Positions 19,171 to 32,050 of a stretch of DNA of 64,000 bases are shown here, in pieces (the stretch's first letter is position 1; each line of letters opens with the position of its first letter). The stretch covers positions 88,427,042 through 88,491,041 of the forward strand of contig JBAIZL010000003.1 in the NCBI GenBank assembly GCA_036971475.1, read 5' to 3'. The notes under the pieces were generated by a model. That model was given only the letters and a program-made list of their open reading frames with translations, ran no database searches and had not been told where the DNA came from. The stretch is from Prosapia bicincta (Eukaryota; Arthropoda; Insecta; Hemiptera; Cercopidae). Both the position numbers and the translations under genes were made by a program.

Positions 19171-22160
19171 CCCTAGTCAAAGAAATTGAATAAGAGAATC
19201 GTCACAGTTATATCGCTAAGAAATTGTCAGGTGTGCAGGGCCCAATTTCCCAAATCATATACGAGAATCGTGTTCGGTTAGCGACGCAGTTTCATCGTTA
19301 AGAAATTGTGAGGTGTGCAGGACCAAAATTTCGCAAATCATATACGAGAATCGTGTTCAGTTTACGTCGCAGTTTCATCGTTAAGAAATTGTCAGGTGTG
19401 CAGGACCCAATTTCCCAAATCATATACGAGAATCGTGTTCGGTTAGCGACGCAGTTTCATCGTTAAGAAATTGTGAGGTGTGCAGGACCAAAATTTCGCA
19501 AATCATATACGAGAATCGTGTTCAGTTTACGTCGCAGTTTCATCGTTAAGAAATTGTCAGGTGTGCAGGACCCAATTTCCCAAATCATATACGAGAATCG
19601 TGTTAGGTTAGCGTCGCTGTTTCATCGCTAAGAAATTGTCAAGTGTGCAGGATTAAATTTCCAAAATCATATACGAGAATCGTGTTCGGTTTGCGTCGCA
19701 GTTTTCATCGCTAAGAAATTGTCAGGTGTGCAGGACCCAATTTCCCAAATCATATACGAGAATCGTGTTCGGTTAGCGTCGCAGTTTCATCGGAAAAATA
19801 TATTAGGTGTGAGGGACCCAATTTCTCATATCATATACGAAAATCGTGTTCAGTTTACGTCGCAGTTTCATCGTTAAGAAATTGTCAGGTGTGCAGGACC
19901 CAATTTCCCAAATCATATACGAGAATCGTGTTAGGTTAGCGTCGCTGTTTCATCGCTAAGAAATTGTCAAGTGTGCAGGATTAAATTTCCAAAATCATAT
20001 ACGAGAATCGTGTTCGGTTTGCGTCGCAGTTTTCATCGCTAAGAAATTGTCAGGTGTGCAGGACCCAATTTCCCAAATCATATACGAGAATCGTGTTCGG
20101 TTAGCGTCGCAGTTTCATCGGAAAAAAATATTAGGTGTGAGGGACCCAATTTCTCATATCATATACGAAAATCGTGTTCAGTTTACGTCGCAGTTTCATC
20201 GTTAAGAAATTGTCAGGTGTGCAGGACCCAATTTCCCAAATCATATACGAGAATCGTGTTAGGTTAGCGTCGCTGTTTCATCGCTAAGAAATTGTCAAGT
20301 GTGCAGGATTAAATTTCCAAAATCATATACGAGAATCGTGTTCGGTTTGCGTCGCAGTTTTCATCGCTAAGAAATTGTCAGGTGTGCAGGACCCAATTTC
20401 CCAAATCATATACGAGAATCGTGTTCGGTTAGCGTCGCAGTTTCATCGGAAAAAAATATTAGGTGTGAGGGACCCAATTTCTCATATCATATACGAAAAT
20501 CGTGTTCAGTTTACGTCGCAGTTTCATCGTTAAGAAATTGTCAGGTGTGCAGGACCCAATTTCCCAAATCATATACGAGAATCGTGTTAGGTTAGCGTCG
20601 CTGTTTCATCGCTAAGAAATTGTCAAGTGTGCAGGATTAAATTTCCAAAATCATATACGAGAATCGTGTTCGGTTAGCGACACAGTTTCATCGTTAAGAA
20701 ATTGTGAGGTGTGCAGGACCAAAATTTCGCAAATCATATACGAGAATCGTGTTAGGTTAGCGTCGCTGTTTCATCGCTAAGAAATTGTCAAGTGTGCAGG
20801 ATTAAATTTCCAAAATCATATACGAGAATCGTGTTCGGTTTGCGTCGCAGTTTTCATCGCTAAGAAATTGTCAGGTGTGCAGGACCCAATTTCCCAAATC
20901 ATATGCGAGAATCGTGTTCGGTTAGCGACGCAGTTTCATCGTTAAGAAATTGTGAGGTGTGCAGGACCAAAATTTCGCAAATCATATACGAGAATCGTGT
21001 TCGGTTTGCGTCGCAGTTTCGTCGCTAAGAAATTGTCAGGTGTGCAGGACCCATTTCCTAAATTATATACGAGAATCGTGTTCGGTTAGCGTCGCATTTT
21101 CATCGCTAAGAAATTGTCGGGTGTGCAGGACCCAATTTCCCAAATCATATACGAGAATCGTGTTAGGTTAGCGTCGTTGTTTCATCGCTAAGAAATTGTC
21201 AAGTGTGCAGGATTAAATTTCCAAAATCATATACGAGAATCGTGTTCGGTTTGCGTCGCAGTTTTCATCGCTAAGAAATTGTCGGGTGTGCAGGACCCAA
21301 TTTCCCAAATCATATACGAGAATCGTGTTAGGTTAGCGTCGTTGTTTCATCGCTAAGAAATTGTCAAGTGTGCAGGATTAAATTTCCAAAATCATATACG
21401 AGAGTCGTGTTCGGTTTGCGTCGCAGTTTTCATCGCTAAGAAATTGTCGGGTGTGCAGGACCCAATTTCCCAAATCATATACGAGAATCGTGTTCGGTTA
21501 GCGTCGCAGTTTCATCGGAAAAAAGTATTAGGTGTGAGGGACCCAATTTCTCATATCATATACGAAAATCGTGTTCAGTTTACGTCGCAGTTTCATCGTT
21601 AAGAAATTGTGAGGTGTGCAGGACCAAAATTTCGCAAATCATATACGAGAATCGTGTTCGGTTTGCGTCGCAGTTTCGTCGCTAAGAAATTGTCAGGTGT
21701 GCAGGACCCATTTCCTAAATTATATACGAGAATCGTGTTCGGTTAGCGTCGCATTTTCATCGCTAAGAAATTATCAGGTGTGCAGGACAATCGTGTTCGG
21801 TTACCGTCGCATTTTCATCGCTAAGAAATTGTCAGGTGTGCAGGACCCAATTTCCCAAATCATATACGAGAATCGTGTTCGGTTAGCGTCGCAGTTTCAT
21901 CGCGAAAAAAATATTAGGTGTGAGGGACCCAATTTCTCATATCATATACGAGATTGTGTTCGGTTTGCGTCGCAGTTTCGTCGCTAAGAAATTGTCAGGT
22001 GTGCAGGACCCATTTCCCAAATCATATACGAGAATCGTGTTCGGTTAGCGTCGCAGTTTCATCGCGAAAAAAATATTAGGTGTGAGGGACCCAATTTCTC
22101 ATATCATATACGAGATTGTGTTCGGTTTGCGTTGCAGTTTCAACCCAATGAAATTATCAG
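19171..22160 (+). repeat. 82-bp tandem satellite with higher-order structure
   Basis: About 36 units of 82 bases carry 'catatacgagaatcgtgtt' and 'cgctaagaaattgtcaggtg'. A variant unit ('acgaaaatcgtgttcag') recurs at 19837, 20165 and 20493, exactly 328 bases (four units) apart, which marks a tetrameric higher-order repeat. Apparent open frames are by-products of the repeat. Confidence 0.95.
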
Positions 22161-24649
22161 GTGTACGGACTTTCGGCGCACAAATCGTGTTTTAATTTAG
22201 TATAAGGTAATAATTAGTATAAATTAGGCCTAATACAATGAAAATAATATATATATATATATACATTTAAAAATGCCGTCTGTAATGGAAACGCGTGATA
22301 CAACTTGTATAATGAATTTATCTCATGTGTGTTATCCAAGCAGTCTTCGTGAAAATTTAGTTAATTTGGAGAAAATTATCAAAAGGCAACTAGTACACTT
22401 TATTTTAAAAAAAAATGTTTCCTGCTTACGACACATGTATTGAGTTTCCTGCATATAGTCGCAAGTATTTGTATCAGCTTCTGCGTGCCATGTATTTTTG
22501 TAACAAAACTCGTTGATGGACGGTTTTCTAGTATTCTCACAGCGACACTTGTACCATAGTATTAACGAAGCTGAATATTTATTAAGCTAATCTAATAATA
22601 GACACGGGAGGCCTAGAGCATCTGTATTCCGGACAAGTCTGCGTTCGTGTTTATAATGTCAACACCCACGCTTCTATTGTTTTTTAAAAATCTTTACACA
22701 TGTTCACTTGTACGTCTATTCTGTGCGTGCAAAAAGCAGCTGCTAAAGCCTATTTACATCCAAAATAATTACGTCGAATATAACAAATATTCCTATCCAC
22801 CGTGTAGCCAAAAATGACGGTGCAGTAAGCGCATGCGTGGAAAATAATCTGATGCGTGAATAGTTGCAGTGCTTGAAACATTGGGCATTTAGTAAGAAAG
22901 GATAAAAAGGTTGCAGAGAAACAGGATCAAAGGTAAAAAGATTTCTGAGCAGGAGATTTAAAAAAATGGTTTAGAACAAACATCGATCGCATTTTTTGTA
23001 ATTTCTAGCAAAATTAGTACTGACATGATGATGGCCAAGTCTGAAACGAGTAGGGCCTACAACAAGAAGGCGATCAGCCTATTTCTGTCTATAAATGATG
23101 TTGAAAGATTGTGAATATAGATAGGGTAATGAAGAAACGTAAACCCTTTATGAGGTACATGACGTCACGCGCGCTGAACTCAGTCGGTAGAAACTAAGTA
23201 GACATACTCTCTGTCGGAGCCTAACGTTACATGCCTTGGTAGAAAAACCGATGAGGAAGACTAAAGACCATCTGTGTGAAAATGGTAGATTCTACCACTG
23301 CTACCCTTTACACACTCTTGTAAAAAAAATAATAAATAAGGGTAGATGGAATTAGGTGGGACTAAGATAAGAAAATAATAAGATTTTATTGTTGCAAATA
23401 GGGGGAAACTATGAAATCACACAGCCAGTGTATATGGGCCTATGTCTGTCCTTACCCACAAGGTGTCTGCTCGGAGATATTGTTTACATCGCAGAGTCTC
23501 TAGCGTTATAAAGGTTAACAAGTAAAATAAACAAAAAGTCAATTCCTACATGTCTCGTCAAAAAAAAAAATTGTTACTTTTATTAAATAATTAAAATGAA
23601 TATAAATAAAGTAACATTACCTATGCGTTAAAACAGCTGTTCTACCACATAGCCTAAAACATAAAATCAGCTGTTTAAGAAATCGTAAGTTATCCCTAAT
23701 TAAATTCCTTCTATTAGCTCACAGTCTCCTGATATAGGCCTTTATCTTGTACGAATTTCCGTTAGTAAAATACGTTTTTATTCATCCAATCAAGATCAAA
23801 TACATTTTTTTCAACATATATTGAATGACTATTGATGTTACGTTTTTTTTCAAATATTTATTCAATAATTAAATAATAAAATTTGTTGGACCAGCCGGAT
23901 TTGAACTGAGAATCTCTCATGTTCAAGGTGTAGCGACTACACCAACTTTCCAATACCAAGAAATATATTTCTCAAAGTTGTATATGAATATCTTTTTCTC
24001 CATCTGTTTGTCGTCGAAACCTCCATTGTGTACAAACTGTTGCCATGGTTACCACACAGTATCATAAATAGCGCTCTAGGGTAACTAAAATAAAGTTTTT
24101 CTCTGTTAACCTCAGTAGGTATTTAAATAATTTTTTTTTATATTACTTGTTTTAAGCCAAATAAAAAGAAATAACTATATTGCTACTTTGCCCCTTTTGT
24201 GAAACGTTTCCCTCCCATATTAAAATATAATGAATTCATTAAACTTAATTAATGAATTAATATTTAAAACAAAATGTTATTAACATCAAGTGTCATGCAC
24301 TACAAGCTTTAAAAAGAGTTTGCAGTTTTTGTGTTGTTCATCTTAAAGTTTTTCTATAATTCCACTTTGGGTATCAACTTGGCAAAAAAACCACTGAACA
24401 GTCTACTCCGTGACTCACAGCACTGAGTAATGCACTGATCTGCGAAACGCGTCTGGTGTAGTATATCCGTAAGTTTTTTTTTGCCAAATTGATACCAAAG
24501 TATAATTTAAAAAATGTATTTGAACATGAGTGAATGAATAAAAGGTATTTTATTAACGATTTAAAATTTTAACAAGATATATATAAGGAGAGTTCCTTGA
24601 ACTAATAGAAGGATTTGAAAAATCTGTAACACTACTGAAGAGGGGAGCA
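22161..24649. other. Intergenic sequence
   Basis: No gene recognised. It contains a small inverted repeat ('ggtatcaa(c/t)ttggcaaaaaaa' arms at about 24370 and 24495), a tRNA-like segment at 23886-23955 that does not fold well, and a copy of the dispersed 'gatggaatta' motif at 23345. Confidence 0.5.
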
Positions 24650-25818
24650 ACCAAAATGACACTACAGTACAAGAATCTAAAATGGTACTACAGTACAAGA
24701 ATCTAAAGTGGCACTACAGTACACGAATATAAAATGGTACTACAGTACAAGAATCTAAAGTGGCACTACAGTACACGAATATAAAATGGTACTACAGTAC
24801 AAGAATCTAAAATGGCACTACAGTACACGAATATAAAATGGTACTACAGTACAAGAATCTAAAGTGGCACTACAGTACAAGAATCTAAAATGGCATTACA
24901 GTACAAGAATCTAAAATGGCACTACAGTACACGAATATAAAATGGCATTACAGTACAAGAATCTAAAATGGCACTACAGTACACGAATATAAAATGGTAC
25001 TACAGTACAAGAATCTAAAATGGCACTACAGTACACGAATATAAAATGGTACTACAGTACAAGAATCTAAAATGGCACTACAGTACACGAATATAAAGTG
25101 ACACTACAGTACAAGAATCTAAAATGGCACTACAGTACAAGAATATAAAATGGTACTACAGTACAAGAATCTAAAGTGGCACTACAGTACACGAATATAA
25201 AATGGTACTACAGTACAAGAATCTAAAATGGCACTACAGTACACGAATATAAAATGGTACTACAGTACAAGAATCTAAAGTGGCACTACAGTACACGAAT
25301 ATAAAATGGTACTACAGTACAAGAATCTAAAATGGCACTACAGTACACGAATATAAAATGGTACTACAGTACAAGAATCTAAAGTGGCACTACAGTACAA
25401 GAATCTAAAATGGCATTACAGTACAAGAATCTAAAATGGCACTACAGTACACGAATATAAAATGGCATTACAGTACAAGAATCTAAAATGGCACTACAGT
25501 ACACGAATATAAAATGGTACTACAGTACAAGAATCTAAAATGGCACTACAGTACACGAATATAAAATGGTACTACAGTACAAGAATCTAAAATGGCACTA
25601 CAGTACACGAATATAAAGTGACACTACAGTACAAGAATCTAAAATGGCACTACAGTACACGAATATAAAATGGTACTACAGTACAAGAATCTAAAATGGC
25701 ACTACAGTACACGAATATAAAATGGTACTACAGTACAAGAATCTAAAATGGCACTACAGTACACGAATATAAAATGGTACTACAGTACAAGAATCTAAAA
25801 TGGCACTACAGTACACTC
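24650..25818 (+). repeat. 26-bp tandem array (about 45 units)
   Basis: The unit 'actacagtacaagaatctaaaatgg' plus one base alternates with a second type carrying 'cacgaatat', so the basic period is a 52-base dimer. A 520-base stretch is duplicated: the marker 'agtgacac' occurs at 25097 and 25617. Non-coding. Confidence 0.95.
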
Positions 25819-26741
25819 CATACTTCGAAATATAATTATTATTTTCCACTACTGTATTACTGTGAAGGCGATAATAACGGCATAGCGGCCGAAATAATTT
25901 CTCCAAGACGTCTGACGCAAGCTTTCTGAAATCTCGCGCTTTGCCACTTATGTGTGTCTATCACGTTGACAAAAACAATCGTTTCAGCACGAACTTCCTC
26001 TTGATAAGATTAAGGGATCGCAAGATGTTAGGGTCCGATGAAGGAGGGGAACCGATACATTGTTTATGATAATAAAAAGAATCACTCCAGTGTGTTGTGC
26101 TCAAATATTTGTGAAACTCAATTAGTTTTCGAACAACAAAATACGTACAATGATGTCTTAAGCAGCACGATTTAGTACGAAACAAGCTGTTTTCTGTATC
26201 GATGATTTTACGAACTCTGGCGGCCGTTGCCGTTGGCAAACACTTGTTTCTTATGTATCAAAAACATCAAAACAATCGAGCCCACTTTGAAAGTATCTTC
26301 AGTGTGCCGCCATGTTATTTAGGTTCGTCTACAAACGGTGCCGCCACGGATTCAACAGATTCGTCTCTTAGTAACCTGAGAAATACTGCAATACGTCAGA
26401 AGATGCCTTCATAGCGCGTTCTTTTCATCACCCGTGCTTCGTGTTCTTGTTACTTTCGCAAGAGGCAGCAACGTATCCATCGAACTCTCGATGTTGGACT
26501 CGTTGCAGATTATCACCGTTACAAAGGGTGACCGGATGCTGAAACTGCGACCACTGCGTGTCTGATAAAAGGCGACTGCCTATTTGTGTCTGATAAAAGG
26601 CACGAGGAAATGTACCGCATCATGAAAGGGAAAGGGTCGGAGAGCCTCAAAGGGACGGAAATTACGCAAAAAACACTTTGCTTGGTTTTACAACCTGTTC
26701 ACACACTAAAACAAACCCCCCACAGGTTAGCTTGATAGAAA
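25819..26741. other. Intergenic sequence
   Basis: GC content is a little higher than around it, but no family is recognised. Short open frames at 25961-26239 (-) and 26202-26414 (+) overlap each other and have no motif. Confidence 0.4.
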
Positions 26742-26745
26742 TTAA

Positions 26746-28065
26746 CCTTCGAGAGGGCGCATGGAGTATAAAACGGGAGAGGGCGTTTGCGGAGGTTTAT
26801 TCCGCACAAATACCTTTTAAAATTTAAACTGTTTACGATTTTATATTTGTGTGACTTCACAATTAAATACTATATAAATGCATTGTAAATAGTTTTAGAC
26901 ATCATTATTGTACAATTTTAATTTTCTAATCGTCATATTTCTAAAAATATTTTGAATTGTTAAGACGTGTAAGCAATGTATACTAGGCCACGGTTTTCAT
27001 TACGGGAGAGGTGTTGCGGGTTATTTTTCTGTAATAAAGTGATTCAACGTCTAAACGTATAAAATATATTATCGTGATGATAGGCCGTATAAAAAAGAAT
27101 ATGAAATTAATTATAATATTTAATGAAAAAAAAAATATTTTTTTAAAAAATATATAACCCTAAAAATTAATGGTTGAAAAAAACACACAGGTTTAGCAGA
27201 ATCTTACAGTCTTTTTCTAAGCTTACTTTTCATTTTCTTTTCCTATTCATTTCTAAGCTTACTAGTCACCACTAGTGCAGCGTGAACATGATCTTCTCGC
27301 ATGAGAATTATGTTTCTTTTTGCTGCTCTCCTTTGCCTTTCTGGTTTAGTATACCACAGAATTTTTCGTTTATTACTAAAAAAAGCTTCTCTTCTATTGC
27401 AAAACTGGCTGGCAACAGCTTCCTGGCGAATATTTAGCGGGATTTTCTCTACAACGTCAAAATCTGACAACATTTCAACAAATTAGTCATTTTCAGATTG
27501 ACCTATTATGTCTTCATTTGTTTCATTTACAATTTCATTGCCTCCTTCGTTCAAGTTCATCATCTGGCAGAGACTCGTTTTGATCAGAATCATCAACGAA
27601 CTGTCTAACAAAATTTCCGGTAGAAAGTATTTATTGATTGTCTTCTTTATCGACACCTAATAACATCTTACGAATTCTCTCCTCTTCAAATGGAACAACA
27701 GTAAAATGTAAAACGTAGATACTATAAAGACATACAACACTAAATTAATAATAACAACAAAAACACTAAGAATTTTACTCCACAAAGTCTTGTGTAAAGT
27801 AAATAACTGCACGGGGAACTCGGCACAAATAACTTACACGAAAGTTTGCTTGCGGACGAAACCTCCGCAATCTGACCACGATTGACAAAGATTAAATTCA
27901 CACTAATGCTACTTGGAAAAATTTAACAAAAAAAGGTTGGCCCGTTTCCTAGAATGCAGGTTGTAGAGTAATGAGCTGGAAATAAACATCTGACAACTGG
28001 AAAGACGTTTTCAAAACAAATAATGATACGTTCGGAGAAAAACTATGCACGCACCCTCTCGAGGG
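26746..28065 (-). mobile_element. piggyBac-like DNA transposon relic
   Basis: The ends form an inverted repeat: 'ccttcgagagggcgcatg' at 26746, and the reverse complement of 28065 reads 'ccctcgagagggtgcgtg'. TTAA precedes the left end (26742-26745) and TTAC, one base different, follows the right end, as expected for the TTAA target of piggyBac elements. On the minus strand around 27690-27560 broken frames give an acidic Asp/Ser/Glu-rich segment typical of piggyBac N-termini, then 27473-27243 is open. The 1.3-kb length means most of the transposase is gone. Confidence 0.6.
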
Positions 28066-28740
28066 TTACGTCAACTTAAAGACGAGAAAACCGAAAGACT
28101 GTATCTTCATTTATTTCATCAATCATTATAGTTTCTACATAGATGTGAACAGGCTAGTACCTAACTTGAGAATTAGGTTCGCCTGAGGATTGCGAACCTA
28201 TTTGGCCCTAACTTTATATACCTTTACCTCAGTCTTTACAATAACTTCACGTCCTTCATTGACATCCTGTCTTCTATTTAATTAAAAACACTAGTTTAAT
28301 TACGCGTAATCATCAGCGAGGAATTGATTGTTTCGTTTCACGCAGAACAAATTTAGTTTTACAGAAATAGCCATCTATCAGCACTTTTCAATTGATATGC
28401 AAAATGTACAAGTAATTCTCAGCGCCTATTTCAGCGTTATAATTACTTTAATTGGCTTGTGATATCGGTGCAGCCGTTATCGCCTTATTGACTCGAGTGT
28501 TGACACATGGCGGAGAAAGTGTGACAAGTCAACTGCAATACGCGCATGCGCCCAACATTAATTGTATCTATGACTTGAAACTTTCCTCTAGTGAGGCAAC
28601 GTCTGTCTGCGCAAGTAGACCATTAATTATGTTACGCCGAGATCTGGCCTTTTGTAGTTCCTATTATTTTTCGTCTAAATTTATACTTATAGAATTAAAG
28701 ATTATTAAAAAATTACAGTTTCAACATCGAACCTGACGTG
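28066..28740. other. Intergenic sequence
   Basis: No gene recognised; the open frame 28452-28736 lacks any family motif. Confidence 0.4.
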
Positions 28741-28744
28741 TTAC

Positions 28745-29115
<371 letters not shown>

Positions 29116-29325
29116 GTATCTGCTGTATTATCGTACATTCGCACGCTACAGTTATTTTTATTTTATTGTTTCTTGTAATTTCAAGGCGATTAGTTTATCT
29201 ATTATCGCCTATGAAAGATAGAAAGGAATATGCGTGTAAACAAAATTAGGGTAGAGACATGAAACAACCCTGGCAGGCGATATATAAGGAGATATTAAGG
29301 TAGTTTGTAGTCGCAACCTTTAAGG

Positions 29326-30592
29326 CAGTGATGCCCAACTAGCGGCCCGCGACCTAGTTTTATGCGGCCCCAGACGAATATTAAAAACCATTGGATGATT
29401 AATTTATTAATAAATGTAAAACATAAATATATTGGTTTATACAGACATAAGTCATCACATAAATAAACTAAACTTGAAATTACAGGGTCCAAATCAAACC
29501 CTACCTCAGTTATAGTTTGATTTAAAACAGAATAGGATTCTGCGTAGGTGAAATCGATCAGAGGGAGTGGAAATTATAGCCGTCTGAGCTAATAGGAAAT
29601 TCACATCTTGCTGTGTGAGCCTTGTTGCCAATTCGACGTTAGACTTCCGTTCGTTGCTCAGTAACATCGTAACTGTGGTGGAGTGATTTATTAGTGGTGT
29701 AGCTTGCTTCGTTCTGCAATTTCTGTCGCTGGCAGTGGCTGGTTGACTGTCAATGCCTTCGAACTGACAACATCGATTTCCTAACCTACCACAGACCCAT
29801 TCCTATTCTACTTTAAATCGAATTATAGTTGGCCATTTGTTCGGATTTGTAAGCCGACTTAATATTTTCCAATCCAGCTTTAAAAAAGCCAATCTCATAC
29901 ATTTTTAATCATGGAAGAAATCCCAACCAGTAATTTCAACGTTTGCCTACCTATTTTAGAAATGCTTCTGAAGAAGTTTAATAAACGGTTTCGGGATTTT
30001 ATTAAAATGCTGCCGCATCTTTTCTTATTTAACGATCTCATGCCTTGTGATATTTCACATTAAGATGACAAAATTCAACTAGAACTCTGTGCCTTGCAAA
30101 GTTACCCATTTTTTCAGTGAAGTTCGGAAACTGGTACTACAGTTTGCAGAGTGTTGCCTGAGGAGAAATATCCCAAACTACGCTACACAGGTAGGAAAAT
30201 AGTTTCAATGTTTGGAAGTACGCCTTTGAGAGTGCACCTTTTCAACAATGACATTCATAAAATCAACTCACTGCAACAGATTTACAGACAACCATTTTCG
30301 ACATTTGCAAAAGGTTGTAACCATTTCAATTCAGATTGATTTTGATGAACTGTTGAACGATTTTGCCCGCCCACAGTGTTCTCATTAAGCGAAGTGGATA
30401 CATACTTATGGATGATTTTAAGTTAATAAATTAGAGCTTTTTGCACATATTGTGTTCTAATAAGTGTAAACAGCATGATTGAAGAGCAACTAGAAAAATT
30501 TAATATTATACCCTAATTATTTTTGCGGCCGTCGTCTTCACAGATAATATTGGAGTGGCCCTTTAGGGTTGAGAAGTTGACCATCAATATTA
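29326..30592 (+). pseudogene. hAT-family transposon relic (transposase C-terminus)
   Basis: The left end 'cagtgatgcccaactagcgg' is a typical hAT terminal sequence. From about 29960 to 30385 three frames together give hAT C-terminal features: 'KIQLELCALQS', then 'EEKYPKLRYTGRKI', 'SMFGST', a frame change near 30225, then 'TDNH' and a C-terminal 'SH' before a stop. These are the dimerisation-domain motifs of hAT transposases of the GTF2IRD2/ZBED-like group. Stops and frameshifts show it is dead. The 3' terminal repeat is lost at about 30592. A second copy of the 3' end lies at 31690-32050. Confidence 0.8.
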
Positions 30593-30813
30593 TATAGGAA
30601 AATAAATCAATAGATGAATTAAAATAGAATTATAAAGATAGAGAGGGGGAGAGAGATCTTGATATTATATAGTGAAAGAGATAAATAGATGAATTGAAAT
30701 AGAATAATAGGAATAGATAGATCGATAGTGAGAGAAACAGAGCTTGATATTATTTTAGGAGAAAGATCAATAGATAAAAGAATAATAATAACAGAGAGGG
30801 ATACATATATAGC

Positions 30814-30886
<73 letters not shown>

Positions 30887-30889
30887 GTT
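30593..30889. repeat. GA-rich tract and (TA)n
   Basis: GA- and GATA-rich imperfect repeats (30640-30790) lead into (TA)n at 30818-30884. Confidence 0.8.
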
Positions 30890-31135
30890 AAACATCATAT
30901 ATAAAAACATCATACACACAGATCAAGAGAAAATGAGTGTAACGTCAACAAATATCAACATCACGGACCGAACATCTACACCAGAAAAATATCAGTGATT
31001 CGACAATGGTCAAGTGACCGAAAGGTGCCTCATCACTCAAGGTAAAATCATTGCACTTAATGGTGGATAAAATTACTTACAATAGTATATATTAACTTCA
31101 TAAAATCAGTGCAACGGAAAAACAATGGCTAATGT
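30890..31135 (+). mobile_element. Penelope-like element terminal fragment (family 2)
   Basis: It matches 56770-56990: 'cagtgattcgacaatggtca' followed by 'gtgaccgaaaggtgcctcat'. Only the non-coding end is present. Confidence 0.65.
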
Positions 31136-31149
31136 AAAATATATATATA

Positions 31150-31363
31150 AAGAACAAAAGTCTAAATACAAATACAAGAATTATAATTGAATTTACAATT
31201 CAAAGCTTTTCGTTGGCTAACAGTACCAACATCATCAGTACCAATATTCCTGATGATGTTGGTACTGTTAGCCAACGAGAAGCTTTGATTTGTAAATTCA
31301 ATTATAATTCTTGTATTTGTATTTAGACTTTTGTTCTTTATTAATAAACAAGAAAACATACTG

Positions 31364-31370
<7 letters not shown>
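31150..31370. mobile_element. Palindromic mini-element with two hammerhead-like motifs
   Basis: Arms of about 90 bases in inverted orientation, bracketed by (TA)n. The minus-strand motif (31239-31201) has CTGATGA, a GTTGG/CCAAC stem and CGAAA. The plus-strand motif (C3 at 31250) has the same, but with CGAGA in place of CGAAA, so it is probably inactive. Confidence 0.65.
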
Positions 31371-31417
<47 letters not shown>

Positions 31418-31643
31418 ATATAACTGTATTTAGGAAAAGAGGCAATTGATTAGTTAAAGTAGAAGAAGAAGTATAGATAGATAGATAACGAGAGTGAGGG
31501 CGGGAGGGAGAGAGAGAGAAAGAGAGCTTGACATTATTTAGGAAAGAGATCAATAGATAAATTGAATTAGAAGAATAATTTATTAAAATATAATTTATTT
31601 TCAGAATAATAGAACTGAGATAGATAGATAAATGGATAGATAA

Positions 31644-31678
<35 letters not shown>

Positions 31679-31689
31679 TTTTTTATATT
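31371..31689. repeat. (TA)n and GA-rich tracts
   Basis: (TA)n at 31371-31415 and (GA)n-like at 31500-31525 and 31640-31680. No gene. Confidence 0.9.
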
Positions 31690-32050
31690 ACTTGACATTA
31701 CTTATAGATGTTTTTAAGTTTAAATAAATTAGAGTTTTTTCCAACACTGTGTTCTGATAAGTGTAAGCAACATAGTTGAATAACAACTAAAATTCAATAT
31801 TGCACCCTACTTAATTTGATCATTTGTACATTGAATGATATTTGTACATGATATTAAATGTATATGAAAATATTTTGCGTAACGTTTTTTGATTCATTTT
31901 ATTGCATATACGACGCATACTATACTATATAAGTATTGCCTACATTTGGCTTATTGATGTATGTGTGGAATTAGCTGTGCGGCCCTCGTCTTCACTGAAA
32001 ATACTGAAGTTGCCCTTTAAGGTTAAGACATTGGCCATCCCTGCTTTCAG
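31690..32050 (+). mobile_element. hAT 3'-end fragment
   Basis: 31690-31840 and 31975-32050 match 30406-30592. The end reads 'ggccatccctgctttcag', whose complement resembles the left terminal repeat at 29326. It may be the displaced 3' end of the same insertion. Confidence 0.65.

Noticed and set aside
20959..21987. Open frames with a repeated Cys-containing peptide
   Set aside because: They are the 82-bp satellite read in frame; units have indels and stops in other copies.
23886..23955. Possible tRNA gene on the minus strand
   Set aside because: A T-loop-like 'gttcaaatccgg' and D-arm-like 'ggtgtagtcgctac' are present, but I could not pair an anticodon stem or a full acceptor stem; at best a tRNA-derived relic.
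24436..24470. Classic hammerhead 3' part ('gcgaaacgcgtctggtgtag')
   Set aside because: The CTGAT core lacks the GA and a stem II of usable length, so it is at most a decayed ribozyme.
19171..25818. CRISPR-like arrays
   Set aside because: The repeats are direct tandem satellites without unique spacers, in a eukaryotic genome.
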